Shown: positions 50,346-59,792, numbered from the stretch's first letter. The stretch is 64,000 nt of DNA from Hymenobacter properus (GCF_015694735.1 NZ_JADQDP010000009.1:1-64000), one strand, 5' to 3'. The notes: generated by a model from the sequence alone, not told the origin. Numbers and translations are program-made.

Positions 50346-50996
50346 TTACTGGCTGATGGGCAGCAGCACCTTTTTGAAAGAGTCGTCGAAGCCGCCGGCA
50401 CGGCCCCGGTAGGGGTACACCACCAGGGCAGGCTGTTTTTGCTCATTCTGGCCCAGGAAGGCGTAGAGCGTGCCGCGCACCGTCAGCGGCCTGCGGGGCT
50501 CGATGGGCGTAACCGAGTACCGCTCGCGGCCGGGTACATTCAGGTTGAGGCCTCCGACCCGGAAAGAAGCCAGCGAATCCTGGCCGTTGGGCGAGTAGAG
50601 TGGCAGCGAGGCCGGCACCTTCTGCCGGCCGAAGCCCTGCGGTATCCACTGCAGCACGGCCTCGTAGGAAATGCGGTAGCCGGGCGCGGCTTTCTGGCCA
50701 CCGGCGCGGTCCAGGTCCGATTGCCACAGGGCCGGCAGCCGCAGCTGCATGGGCTCCGCTTTCAGAGCCTTGGCAGAAACGACCTGCAGATAGCCCTCCC
50801 GGGGTGTTTGCTCGGCTACGCCAGGCTTCAAGTCCACTGCTGTAATGGGCAGTGGAGCAGGAAGACTGGTTGTGGGCTGAGTGGCGGCCGTCTTTGCCGG
50901 AGTGGATGCTGCTACTGGCGGCGTGGGGTTGGATTGACAAGCTGCGGTCAGGCCCAGCGTAAAGCCCGTGGCGATGAATAAGGGAAGGTTCTTCAT
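50346..50996 (-). CDS. Lipoprotein within the tra operon
   Basis: A 216-residue protein with a lipoprotein signal (LFIATGFTLGLTAAC, lipobox C20), then a Thr/Pro/Ala-rich linker and a beta-rich domain (EPMQLRLPALWQSD, YRISYEAVLQWIPQGFG, ALVVYPYRGRAGGF). It lies between TraJ and TraK with gaps of 23 and 52 bp. I know no standard Bacteroidetes Tra protein for this spot. A VirB7-like channel lipoprotein role is a guess from location and lipidation. Confidence 0.7.
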   Translation of the reverse strand: MKNLPLFIATGFTLGLTAACQSNPTPPVAASTPAKTAATQPTTSLPAPLPITAVDLKPGVAEQTPREGYLQVVSAKALKAEPMQLRLPALWQSDLDRAGGQKAAPGYRISYEAVLQWIPQGFGRQKVPASLPLYSPNGQDSLASFRVGGLNLNVPGRERYSVTPIEPRRPLTVRGTLYAFLGQNEQKQPALVVYPYRGRAGGFDDSFKKVLLPISQ

Positions 50997-51019
50997 GAAT
51001 AGGGAGTCAGAGGAATGGG

Positions 51020-52156
51020 TTATTTGGTCCAGATGCCCGAGGCCCGCTGGCGGTAGGACGGGTTCAGCGCTTCCGACATGGTGATGGTGGGCAGGCCCGA
51101 GGAAGCGGAGGTCGAAGCGGATTCACCGGCTTCATGGCCGCCGGCACTACCTCCTCCCCCAGCGGATGAATTGTGACCACCTCCCCCGCCGCGGCCGCCC
51201 CCGTTGCCCAGGGCCCGGCCCACGGCACTCGACAGGCCCCCGCCGCCGGGCGAGGCCACCCCGGCCACCGCCGTTGCAGCACCCACGGCCGAGCCGACCA
51301 TGGAGCCCACAAAGCCCTGCACGGCCGAAGAGCCAATAAACATGGAGGTGAGGTAGGGCACCATCACGTAGAGCAGCACGAAGGCCACGGACATGACCAT
51401 GAACTTCTCATCGTCCACCGACTGCTGCGGGCCACCTGTGAGGCCGCTGAATAGCCCGTTCGGGGCCTGCGCGGTTTCGGCGTAGAAGCCGTAGATGGTG
51501 TCGAGCAGCACGAACGTGAGGCCCCAGAGCTGCACGGCCAGGAAGTTCTGCAGCCACTTCATGGCCAGCTGCCCAAAGGCCGGAATCACCGACAGGGTCA
51601 TGGCAATCGGCCCGCACACGTACAGAAAACCCAGAATGAACTGCTGGATAAACTGCATGATGTGGCGGATGATGAGCACCGCCGTGGCCGTAAACAGCCG
51701 CGTCAGAATGCCTGAGAGCGTGAACGAGCTCAGCGTCTGGGAAATGCTGGTCATCAGCGAGCTTGCGCCTGCCACGATGTCGCCGATGCCCATGGAGTCG
51801 TTGCGGGCCGCCGCGGCCACCGAGGCCGGCGTGGTCAGGTCCCGGATGGCTTCGGCCGCCGACTTATCGGTTGAAAACATGGCCGTGAAAGCCGCCAGCC
51901 CCGTGCCGAGCGTATCCATCAGCGTCTGGTAGAAGAAGAGCAAAAAGAATATCCAGGTGGCCTTGATAATCGGCCCCCAGTCCATAGCCAGCCCGCTGCC
52001 TGAGATAAAGCCGCGCCCGATGGTGTAGAGCAGCGCGATGCCCATCAAACTGGGTGTGATGAAGCGGCAGGCGGTGAGCACGACCTGCAGGGTCTGGTCG
52101 CAGGCGCGCAGAAAGCCCGGGTCGATGCCATAGGCAACCATCGCGAGCATGCTCAT
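51020..52156 (-). CDS. traJ: TraJ, VirB6-like polytopic membrane protein
   Basis: A 378-residue protein with six or so membrane segments (LLYTIGRGFISG, IIKATWIFFLLFFYQTL, ILGFLYVCGPIAMTLSVIPAF, WGLTFVLLDTIYGFY, FMVMSVAFVLLYVMVPYL, VGSAVGAATAVAGV) and a Gly/Ser/His-rich C-terminal tail. This is the TraJ/VirB6 pattern, forming part of the inner-membrane pore. Its start overlaps the TraG stop by 3 bases (ATGA). Confidence 0.87.
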   Translation of the reverse strand: MSMLAMVAYGIDPGFLRACDQTLQVVLTACRFITPSLMGIALLYTIGRGFISGSGLAMDWGPIIKATWIFFLLFFYQTLMDTLGTGLAAFTAMFSTDKSAAEAIRDLTTPASVAAAARNDSMGIGDIVAGASSLMTSISQTLSSFTLSGILTRLFTATAVLIIRHIMQFIQQFILGFLYVCGPIAMTLSVIPAFGQLAMKWLQNFLAVQLWGLTFVLLDTIYGFYAETAQAPNGLFSGLTGGPQQSVDDEKFMVMSVAFVLLYVMVPYLTSMFIGSSAVQGFVGSMVGSAVGAATAVAGVASPGGGGLSSAVGRALGNGGGRGGGGGHNSSAGGGGSAGGHEAGESASTSASSGLPTITMSEALNPSYRQRASGIWTK

Positions 52157-54768
52157 TTCGCCAGAGCCCCGCGTCGGGCCTGTTTATCTTCCACAAACTG
52201 GTCAACGGCGTAATCCAAGCGCTGCACCCGCACGGGCTCGTACTCTATCTGCCCCTCGGCATTGAGCAGCACGTGGCCGTTCTTGTCGGTGCGGGGCCGC
52301 TGCTGGGTCTGCTGGTAGAACTTGACCAGCTTGTTGAGGTGGTTGCGCTCTACAGGCTTGGAGGTCAGGATGGCATCGAGCTGCGGGGAGGCTTCCAGGG
52401 CGAAGACCTTGCCCTTGGCGCCCTGCTTGATGAAGAATTCGCGCAGCGCCTCGGTCGAGCGCACCGACTTAATCAAATCCATCTCGTGGCCGGTGAGGCC
52501 CAGCGGAGCCTGCAGCTGCGCCAGGGAGTCGGGATTGACGTGGCGGAGAATAATCTTGGTGGCCGAGTTGTTGATGATAGCCGGCCCGATTTTGCTGCTG
52601 GTAATCTCGGTGATGCCCTGAGTGATGATGGTCACCGAGCCGTTGGTTTTGCGGATGGTGCGGTACATCGACTCAATGAACTCCGAGAGCACCCCCGAAA
52701 GCATGGTCCAAGCCTCGTCCAGGGCGATGTACTTGATGTCGTCGGGAAACTTGCGGAACAGGTCCAGGCTCAGCTCGGTGATAAGCATAGCCACCACGGG
52801 GTAGAGGTCGGGGTCAGCCTGCACCTTGGCCAGGTCAAAGCAGATGAGGCGGTACTCGCTCAAATCCACGTCGCGCTTGGCGTTAAGCACCCGCTCGTAG
52901 CGGCCGCCGGTGATGTACTGGCCCAGCACCAGGAAGAACTGGTGCATGTCGATGTACTTCAGGTTTTTCTGGTACTGCCGGCGGGCGCCATCCAGTGGGT
53001 CTGGCTCCACGCCGTCGCCGGGCAGGGCTACCGGCTTCTGCATTTCCTGGTCGTACTGCTCGACGAAGCGGTAAAAGCTCTCCATGCCGGGAAATTCCTC
53101 GTCTTTCTGGTTCAGGCGCGGGCTTTCGTTGAGACAGGCGTAGTACTCAATCAGAAAGCGCGAGAGAATCGTACGCTCCGACTTGTCGAGCGCCGTGTCT
53201 TTGCCGCCTTTCCAGAGGGCCGCGAGCAATGCCAGGTGGAAGTTGGTTTTCTCGTCGTTGTAGAGCCATTTGCCCGCCGTGTCGCGCGGCACGACGAAGG
53301 GGTTGAACTCAATGGGCCGCTGCGGGTCGTACTCGAAGTAGGTGTTGTCGAAGTCCTCGCCGTTGAGCGACTGCAGCACATTGCGGTAGGTGCCGCCCAC
53401 GTCCATAATGATTTGCCGGGCGCCCTTCTCGAAGCGCTGCACTATCAGGTTGCCGAAGGTGTAACTCTTGCCCGAGCCCGAGGGGCCGATGACAATGGCG
53501 TTCTGGTTGTCCAGAGCCGTGTTGAACAGGTTCACCTGCACCAGATTCCGGAACCGGTCCGTCAGGTACTCCCCTACCGGGTCGGTTTTGTAGGTGGCCG
53601 TCCAGTGGGTGTAGCAAGCGCCACGGTCGGCGGTGCTCGTCAGCCAGCGGTCCGGCACCTGCCAGGCGTTGCCGGGCAGCAACCCGAAGAACACGGGCAA
53701 AGCCAGGTAGCTTTCGACCACACTTTCGGTGCCGAACATATAGCGAAAGGCCGCGGTGGCCCGCTCCACGTTCTCGCGCCGGCTCGTGTCGTTGGTGTCC
53801 CAGAGCACGCAGCTCAGGTGCAGGCCCACAATCTGCTTGTTTTCGGCCCGTACTTCGGCCGTGAACTCCTCGACTTCGGCGGCCCGCAGGTGGTTGTCCT
53901 GGGTGGCCAGAAACGAGAGCGAGGCGTTTAGCTTGCGGTCAGTGTCCAGCGAGCTGAGCTCGGCGCGGGTATCCTGAATAAGCAGGGCCTGGGTGAGCAC
54001 GTGCGGGCACTGCAGGATGTGGGTCAGCGGGTAGAGCATCGGCGCCGTCACCCCGTAGGAGTTGCGCACGGCCGGGTAGGCATCCGAGCCCTGCCCGACC
54101 ATGCTCAGCACGTTGACCTTGTGCTCGCCCACGCTGAAGGTGCCCAGGTCGTTGCCGATTTCGCGCTCCTGCCGGGTGGGCTGGCCGTCGAAGTTGAGGT
54201 TGAAGTACTGCAGGTAGAGCTGGTGAATCTCCGCGCTGGGCAGCCGCTCGAAGGTGACACCGCCCAGGTTTTTGATGCCCTGGATGAATTCTACGGCCCC
54301 GCTTTCGGCCGCTTCGAGCGTGTGCACGAGCTGGGCAAATGGATTCTTGAGCACGGACTCGCCGGCGCGGGCCACCAGCGCATTCACGGCGTTTGTCTTG
54401 GGCGACTTCACGGCCACCGGGGCGAAGGAGAGAAACAGGTAGGACTTCTGGAACAGCACCAGCCGCTCGAAGAAGTGCTTGTTCATCTTGTTCTCGAAGT
54501 ATGTCTGCTGCGTCTTGTCTTCGCGGTAAGGCCGGTCGTAATAGATGTCGGTTTTCTGCACGATGGTGCCCACCGGCAGGGGCCGCAGCACGCCCACCAG
54601 CGCGGTCTGGAAGGCGTCGTAGTCCTCCGAGGTCCAGCTTTCCATCTCGGCGGGCTCCACGCGGAAGCCCACCGCGACGCGGCCGTCCTTGAAGACCACC
54701 TTGTCGCCCTCGAAGCTGTGCACGGGCATCACGGCCTTAAACGCGGCCGTTTTGGGCTTTTTGGTCAT
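52153..54768 (-). CDS. traG: TraG, VirB4-type conjugation ATPase
   Basis: An 871-residue ATPase. Walker A is GPSGSGKSYTFGN near residue 428; Walker B is IKYIALDEAWTML near 678, followed by TIITQGITEI. The N-terminal 400 residues match the TraG/VirB4 domain (FSVGEHKVNVLSM, LPVFFGLLPGNA). It powers pilus assembly and DNA export at the inner membrane. It overlaps the TraF gene by 32 bp at its start and the TraJ gene at its end. Confidence 0.94.
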   Translation of the reverse strand: MTKKPKTAAFKAVMPVHSFEGDKVVFKDGRVAVGFRVEPAEMESWTSEDYDAFQTALVGVLRPLPVGTIVQKTDIYYDRPYREDKTQQTYFENKMNKHFFERLVLFQKSYLFLSFAPVAVKSPKTNAVNALVARAGESVLKNPFAQLVHTLEAAESGAVEFIQGIKNLGGVTFERLPSAEIHQLYLQYFNLNFDGQPTRQEREIGNDLGTFSVGEHKVNVLSMVGQGSDAYPAVRNSYGVTAPMLYPLTHILQCPHVLTQALLIQDTRAELSSLDTDRKLNASLSFLATQDNHLRAAEVEEFTAEVRAENKQIVGLHLSCVLWDTNDTSRRENVERATAAFRYMFGTESVVESYLALPVFFGLLPGNAWQVPDRWLTSTADRGACYTHWTATYKTDPVGEYLTDRFRNLVQVNLFNTALDNQNAIVIGPSGSGKSYTFGNLIVQRFEKGARQIIMDVGGTYRNVLQSLNGEDFDNTYFEYDPQRPIEFNPFVVPRDTAGKWLYNDEKTNFHLALLAALWKGGKDTALDKSERTILSRFLIEYYACLNESPRLNQKDEEFPGMESFYRFVEQYDQEMQKPVALPGDGVEPDPLDGARRQYQKNLKYIDMHQFFLVLGQYITGGRYERVLNAKRDVDLSEYRLICFDLAKVQADPDLYPVVAMLITELSLDLFRKFPDDIKYIALDEAWTMLSGVLSEFIESMYRTIRKTNGSVTIITQGITEITSSKIGPAIINNSATKIILRHVNPDSLAQLQAPLGLTGHEMDLIKSVRSTEALREFFIKQGAKGKVFALEASPQLDAILTSKPVERNHLNKLVKFYQQTQQRPRTDKNGHVLLNAEGQIEYEPVRVQRLDYAVDQFVEDKQARRGALAK

Positions 54769-55066
54769 GGGTGGAAGGGGTGGGTATGGGCCCCACCGCC
54801 AGGCGGCGGGGCTGGATGAAGGTGAAGGAGAGCCAGCCCATCAGAAAGCCGGGCGCCTGCTTCTTGCTCAGGTAGCGCAGGCCCAGAATCAGGCTTAGCT
54901 CGACCAGGATGACGAGCAGGTACACCAGGCGGGGTATCCTGACGGCCATGCCCAGAAAGCCCAGCAGCAGGACCGAGCCGATGAACAGGCCGACCATGAT
55001 GCCCAGGTCCTGGATGTTCATGCCCAGCACCTGCGCGGGCCGCTCAATGGATTTGTAGGAGCGCAT
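54737..55066 (-). CDS. traF: TraF, VirB3-like membrane protein (DUF4133)
   Basis: A 109-residue protein starting MRSYKSIERPAQVLGMNIQD, with two membrane helices (IMVGLFIGSVLLLGFLG and LVYLLVILVELSLILGL) and a short tail. This is the DUF4133/VirB3 pattern. It lies 4 bp after TraE and overlaps TraG by 32 bp, a tight coupling that is common for VirB3/VirB4 pairs. Confidence 0.85.
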   Translation of the reverse strand: MRSYKSIERPAQVLGMNIQDLGIMVGLFIGSVLLLGFLGMAVRIPRLVYLLVILVELSLILGLRYLSKKQAPGFLMGWLSFTFIQPRRLAVGPIPTPSTHDQKAQNGRV

Positions 55067-55070
55067 GAGC

Positions 55071-55490
55071 TTAGCGTACGCCCCCGTCCCCGCCGCCCAC
55101 GGCGCTGACCAAATCGTCCTTAAACAGCTGGAAGCCGAACCACAGAATCACGCCGCCCACGAGCCAGCCCAGCGAGCCCAGCGCATCGGGGGCGCCCTGC
55201 ACGAACTTCATCACCACGCGAATCAGGCCCACGATGAGCACGATGGCGAAAATGACCTGCACGATGCTGACGACGGTTTCCTGCACGCCTTCGAGCGCCG
55301 CGGCGGCTCCCCCGCCGCCCACTTGGGCCCGGGCCGGGCTGGTGGCCAGGGCCAGGGTAGTCAGCAGGGCAGCGGCGCGCTGTTCGGCTTTGGAGGGCTG
55401 GTAGGTCTGGCCCGAGACGGCCAGCGAGTGCAGGGTTTCAGTTGCCGTTGCGGCGTGGGTACGGGCCCGGGAAAAGAAATGGGTTAGCAT
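55071..55490 (-). CDS. traE: TraE, pilin-like membrane protein (DUF4134)
   Basis: A 139-residue protein with an extended N-terminus (likely processed near SPARAQVGGG) and two membrane helices (ETVVSIVQVIFAIVLIVGLI and LGWLVGGVILWFGFQLF). This matches DUF4134/TraE, the VirB2-like pilin of Bacteroidetes systems. The C-terminus is Gly/Asp-rich. It lies 4 bp before TraF. Confidence 0.82.
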   Translation of the reverse strand: MLTHFFSRARTHAATATETLHSLAVSGQTYQPSKAEQRAAALLTTLALATSPARAQVGGGGAAAALEGVQETVVSIVQVIFAIVLIVGLIRVVMKFVQGAPDALGSLGWLVGGVILWFGFQLFKDDLVSAVGGGDGGVR

Positions 55491-55548
55491 AGAAAGGGGT
55501 AATAGGTGGAAACAGGGTGCTTATCTCCCCGGAAAGCAGGTATGGCAT

Positions 55549-56226
55549 CTAGGAAGGTTTGGCCGCGGGGATGGGGCTGCCGGCGCCGGGAAACAGGCCG
55601 CTCAGCGCCGCTCGCTGGGCGGCGGCATCCGCGCTCATGCGGGCGCGCCGCTGCTGGCGCAGGGCGATTTCGGCGGCGCGGTTGGCCTGGTCGTTGGCCG
55701 TCGGCGCCGGCGCGGTAAGCGGATTATGGAAGAGGGCCGCGGCCGGCTCCTCATCAGCTTCCACCGCTGGCTCGGGCGCTGATGCGGCAGGCACGACTGC
55801 CTCTTCCTGCACATCCAGGAGCGAGGCCAGGGCGCCGGCCGCGTGGCGAATTGAAGCCGGGCGGGGTGTATCTTCTGCCGGCGCCTCCAGGTCGGCTTCG
55901 CCTGGGTCCGAAGTTGATTCGGCGTTATCAGCGGAAAGCGTCGCTTCCGCTTTCTCGGCAGAATGCACAGGCTCCGGGGCGGCCAGGTCTTCCCGCGAGA
56001 GCAGCCGGGCCAGGGCCTCTCCGACTTCAGCGGAAGCTGCTGCTTGCCCGGCCGCCTGGGTGGCCGCGGCCGTTTCGTAATGGAAAGTGCGCAGGGAATG
56101 ATGGTTCCGGGTGGCCAGCACGGCAACCGGAGCGGCCGGTTTGCCGGGGCCCTTGAAGCGCCACCACAGCAACGCCGCCAGCGCGGCCAGAGCCAGTACC
56201 ACCAAGATGAGTATTCCAAAACGCAT
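55549..56226 (-). CDS. Membrane-anchored Ala/Glu-rich protein, first gene of the tra operon
   Basis: A 225-residue protein with one N-terminal membrane helix (FGILILVVLALAALAALLWW) followed by a long, low-complexity Ala/Glu/Pro-rich region that looks disordered. No known domain. It heads the tra operon, 58 bp before TraE. The ACTAAC element (56258-56274) ends 31 bp upstream of its start, so it marks the tra promoter. It may be a scaffold or stalk protein of the channel. Confidence 0.65.
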   Translation of the reverse strand: MRFGILILVVLALAALAALLWWRFKGPGKPAAPVAVLATRNHHSLRTFHYETAAATQAAGQAAASAEVGEALARLLSREDLAAPEPVHSAEKAEATLSADNAESTSDPGEADLEAPAEDTPRPASIRHAAGALASLLDVQEEAVVPAASAPEPAVEADEEPAAALFHNPLTAPAPTANDQANRAAEIALRQQRRARMSADAAAQRAALSGLFPGAGSPIPAAKPS

Positions 56227-56474
56227 ACCGGCCCCTTACGGTAAGAAGCCTATCGGTGTTAGTAAAAAGTTAGTGAAAACTTAAAAATTACTTGGTCGTA
56301 TGAAGCGCATACCAGCGAAGTGGTGTCCGGCCGAGGTCAATCTCAATCCGGTCGGGTGGTAGAAGATTTGAGTTTTTCCTTGAGGGCGTTGCGGCTTGTA
56401 AGCCCGATATGCGTCCTTTGGGGTATCGCTCCGATACTTCACCCCCACTGCCCCAGCAGTGTGCCCTTCTTTGC
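56227..56474. promoter_or_regulatory. Divergent promoter region of the tra operon
   Basis: About 250 bp between the first tra gene (minus) and the small DNA-binding-like gene (plus). It contains the ACTAAC element at 56258-56274 close to the tra start. The divergent layout suits control of tra by the neighbouring regulator. No other repeat was seen. Confidence 0.5.
56258..56274 (-). promoter_or_regulatory. ACTAAC-N5-ACTAAC element, tra copy
   Basis: On the minus strand this reads ACTAACTTTTTACTAAC, identical over 17 bases to 16279-16295, and one base different from 12903-12919. It faces the tra operon and lies 31 bp from the first start codon. The 11-bp period places both units on one face of the helix. 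Confidence 0.65.
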
Positions 56475-56861
56475 ATGGTACCATCCGACCACGTTTCCGC
56501 CCCGTTGGGGTTTCCTGACCTTAGCCTGTCCGCACCCTATGCCGAGTGCCTTCGCTACGTTCAGTTTCGCCTGAAAGCCCTGCCCCAGGGCGAGTTAACC
56601 GCATTTTGTGCCCAGCATGGCCTGACCTATACCAACGTCGTGAACCTGAAGAACGGCAAGCTCAAGCGCGACGAGCCGCGCCTGGTGCAGAAAGTGCTGC
56701 GCGCGCTGGGCGTGACCACGGAAATCGTGCGCATCGACATCGGCAGCGGCGCCAACCAGTACGTGTTCGGCAGCAGCGAGCTACTAGCACAATTCCACGA
56801 GCAGCTGGCCTTCTTCGACGCGGCCGCGCAGCGGGCCGGCAACCCGCCGCCAACTATCTAA
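56475..56861 (+). CDS. Small HTH-like protein divergent from tra
   Basis: A 128-residue protein from ATG 56475 (MVPSDHVSAPLGFPDLSLSA). Residues 32-75 have a helix-turn-helix-like pattern: LKALPQGELTAFCAQHGLTYTNVVNLKNGKL, then RLVQKVLRALG. The C-terminal part (QYVFGSSELLAQFHEQLAFF) may be for oligomerisation. Its place opposite the tra promoter suggests a transfer regulator and a candidate binder of the ACTAAC element, which is inference. Confidence 0.6.
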   Translation: MVPSDHVSAPLGFPDLSLSAPYAECLRYVQFRLKALPQGELTAFCAQHGLTYTNVVNLKNGKLKRDEPRLVQKVLRALGVTTEIVRIDIGSGANQYVFGSSELLAQFHEQLAFFDAAAQRAGNPPPTI

Positions 56862-56948
56862 CCCCGGATAGCTTTCCTGCTTGGGGCCCGGACGCCGGGT
56901 GCTGGCTAGGAGGTGGAGCTGTCCGGCTCCACTCTCCCAGCCCACCCT

Positions 56949-59522
56949 ATGAACGCACCCCGGGAAAACGACCCCACCGAGCTCGACCGCTTCAAGCGCG
57001 ACATTGACCTGGTTGACTACGCCCAGCGCCAGGGCTACACCATCAAGAAGGAAAGCCGCCGCGGCGACTGGCACCACCTCGTTAAGGACGACGAGCACGT
57101 CATCGTCACCCGTAAGGGCGACCACCAGGTGTACCTGAACACCGGCGACGACCGCGACGCGGGCTCCATCATCGACTTTGCCAAGACAAGAGGCGGCGAC
57201 GGCCACGGCCTTAACCTGGGCCAGGTACGCCAGCAGCTGCGCGAGTACCTCGACGGCGCGCCGGCCCCGGCCCGCCAGTATACGACTCAGTACGCCACCC
57301 CACCCGAAACCGCCCGCCTGAGCAGCCTGCCCGTGGGCGACCCGGAGCAGGCCAGGCAAGCCGAGGAAGAGCGCCGCACCCGCCTGATTTCCGAAGTGCT
57401 GGGCGTCAAGAAGGAGCTTACCGACCGCAGCTACCTGCACGGGCGCGGCATCACCGACGAGACCCTCGACAGTCCAGCTTTTCAGGGGCGCATCTTCACG
57501 GCGCAGCAGAACGAGCACAAGAACACAGCCTTTCCGCTTTACAATGAGCACGGACTGGCCAGCGTCGAGCAGAAGAATGACCACTACAAAAGCCTGCTAC
57601 CGCTGCCCAAAAACGGCATCTGGGTCTCCCACCCGACCGACGGCAAAGACACGCCGGTGGCGCGCGTGGTGGTGAGCGAGTCGGCCATCGACTCGCTTTC
57701 GCACTACCAGCTCAAGCACGAGCAGGACCCGAAGAACACGCTCTACATTGCCACCAGCGGCACGCCCACCGAGGCGCAGATTGCCCTGATTCAGCGAGTC
57801 ATCGACAAGCAGGCCCCGCAGGAAGTAGTGCTGGCCAACGACCGCGACGCCGGCGGCCGGCAGTTCAACATCAACTACCTCAACGAGCTGCAGCCAGCCC
57901 GGCCCCTGGTGCCAGTAGCTGAGCAGGAAGCCTACCGCGAGGCCTCCCGGCCGGTGGAGTGGCACGCTACCAGCGACAAGTACCACACCAGCCTGAAGGT
58001 GACGTTTCACCATGACACGGCCGAGCAGGGCGCCGGCCAGGTACAGCAGCTTAGCGAGCGGGTGGAGAAAATTAATAGCACGCAGGAGGCCGGCCCCTCG
58101 CTGGCCGTAGAAGTGCAGCGCAGTACCGAGCAGGCCACCATCGTGCGCCTGACTGTGGCCCGCGCCGACACGGCTCAGCTGGAAGTAGTGGCCCAGGAAC
58201 TCTACCGGCAGCGCGAGCAGCTGCGCCCGGAGGCCGAGCGCCAGCAGGAGAGCTTTCTGCGGGTAGACTACCCGCTGGCCAAGGACTTCAATAAAGAGCT
58301 GGAGTACACCAATCAAGGGCTAACCGCCGAGCAGATTCGCGCCGCCGCCCAACGCGAGGAGCAGCAGCGCGAGTCAGAGCGCCAGCAGCGCCTGGCTGAA
58401 GCCCAGCGCCTGGAGCGGGAGCAGCGGGCGGCCGAGCGCCAAGCTCAGCGGGAGCGGGAAAACCGCCCGGAAGAGCAACAGGAGCGACAGCAGGATGACA
58501 AACGCTTCAACCAAGCGATACTCGGCGCTGCCGCGGCTGAAGTGGACCGACCCACCCGCTCCTACCGCAGCGAGCAGGAAGCGGCCGAGCACACCGCGCA
58601 GTTTGTGCACGCCCGGGATGCCGGCCTAGTGCTGCTGAAAGAGTACATCCACGACAACCCCCCGCCGGCTGGTCGTAAAATCGACGAAGCCGAGCGCGAG
58701 GAACTGCGCGACCGGGCCCGCTATGACGCGGCGGCCAGCCTGCCGACAGTTGCTGCCACCGAGGAGAAAACGGCCACGTGGAAAATTGACGAGTTGCAGC
58801 CGGGCGCTACGGGCCGCGCCGAGGCCTGGAAAGCCATTCTGGATAATTCCGGCTATTCCATGCAGACGAGCGAAGTGCGAGCTACGGTGGACGAGCAGGG
58901 CATCCGGCGGGCGGAATTTGACATTACCTACCGCAACGACCAGCCGGACATTGCCATCATTCATGCCATCGTCACTAACACAACCAGTCGCGCCGCGGCA
59001 GGCAAAGAGCAGTACGCCGGGGTGAGCATTGTAGAGCCCGAGGCCGACCGTGCTGACCGGCAGCTGGCCGCCGAAGCCGCCCCCATTCAGCCCCACAACC
59101 GGGACCGGGGTATGGATGTGGCCGCTAAGCCGGAGGCCGCGCTTAGCGCAGCTGGGCAGCAGCCCGTTCATCCCACCACGTCGGGTAGCGAAAAGCAGGT
59201 CATCATTCGGGTAGAAGAGCCGGCGCTGACTACGGGCGCGCGAGGCCAAGCCGAAGCGGTGCGGGCCGCCGCCGTGGCCAGCGGGGCCAAAGTGGGCGAG
59301 GTGCAAAGCACGACGGACGAACAAGGTACCCGCCACGCGGAAATGCGGGTGTCTTACCGCACCGACCAGCCCGACATAGCACAGGTTAGCCAGACGCTTG
59401 ATGCCATCGGGCAGCAGCCGGGTAATCAAGTGGTGGAGCACAGCAGTGACCGGGCGGAGCGCCACAAGGCGGCTCACCACGGCGTTGAAGGCAAGCAGTC
59501 AGCGCAGCAACTGGAGCGGTAG
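56949..59522 (+). CDS. Toprim-domain (primase-like) protein with duplicated C-terminal module
   Basis: An 857-residue protein from ATG 56949 (MNAPRENDPTELDRFKRDID). Residues 10-110 match the DUF3991-like, DnaG zinc-domain-derived N-terminus (DLVDYAQRQGYTIKKES, GSIIDFAKTRGG). A Toprim domain follows at about 230-325: RVVVSESAIDSLSHY and VVLANDRDAGGRQFN, giving the acidic E and DxD residues. A Gln/Arg/Glu-rich coiled coil spans about 440-530. Near the end, two 80-residue modules repeat (about 628-710 and 770-845). It probably primes or processes transferred single strands. It lies 87 bp after the HTH-like gene. Confidence 0.82.
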   Translation: MNAPRENDPTELDRFKRDIDLVDYAQRQGYTIKKESRRGDWHHLVKDDEHVIVTRKGDHQVYLNTGDDRDAGSIIDFAKTRGGDGHGLNLGQVRQQLREYLDGAPAPARQYTTQYATPPETARLSSLPVGDPEQARQAEEERRTRLISEVLGVKKELTDRSYLHGRGITDETLDSPAFQGRIFTAQQNEHKNTAFPLYNEHGLASVEQKNDHYKSLLPLPKNGIWVSHPTDGKDTPVARVVVSESAIDSLSHYQLKHEQDPKNTLYIATSGTPTEAQIALIQRVIDKQAPQEVVLANDRDAGGRQFNINYLNELQPARPLVPVAEQEAYREASRPVEWHATSDKYHTSLKVTFHHDTAEQGAGQVQQLSERVEKINSTQEAGPSLAVEVQRSTEQATIVRLTVARADTAQLEVVAQELYRQREQLRPEAERQQESFLRVDYPLAKDFNKELEYTNQGLTAEQIRAAAQREEQQRESERQQRLAEAQRLEREQRAAERQAQRERENRPEEQQERQQDDKRFNQAILGAAAAEVDRPTRSYRSEQEAAEHTAQFVHARDAGLVLLKEYIHDNPPPAGRKIDEAEREELRDRARYDAAASLPTVAATEEKTATWKIDELQPGATGRAEAWKAILDNSGYSMQTSEVRATVDEQGIRRAEFDITYRNDQPDIAIIHAIVTNTTSRAAAGKEQYAGVSIVEPEADRADRQLAAEAAPIQPHNRDRGMDVAAKPEAALSAAGQQPVHPTTSGSEKQVIIRVEEPALTTGARGQAEAVRAAAVASGAKVGEVQSTTDEQGTRHAEMRVSYRTDQPDIAQVSQTLDAIGQQPGNQVVEHSSDRAERHKAAHHGVEGKQSAQQLER

Positions 59523-59792
59523 GGCAGCCACATTTGATTACGAAAGGTCGCCCAAATTTTATTTTTGTAGCTCAGTTTACGGTCAGCAGAAGCATTCAAG
59601 TGCTCAAGCATGCGTCGGTAACGTTTGCTGGTTCGAGCCGGATTTGAAAGGTTTAGAAACGGCGCGAGCCGTAGCGGTTTGTATGGAAGGCGCCGGTGTG
59701 GCGGTTTAGTAGTTGATTCATTGGCGCGACGACACCTCCCGATGAGGCGGCAGCAGTACGTACACGCCCGTAACCCAGCCCAGCGAGGCTAT

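Noticed and set aside
52273..53931. 552-codon plus-strand open frame
   Set aside because: It is the antisense shadow of the VirB4-type TraG gene, whose Walker motifs and family match are unambiguous.
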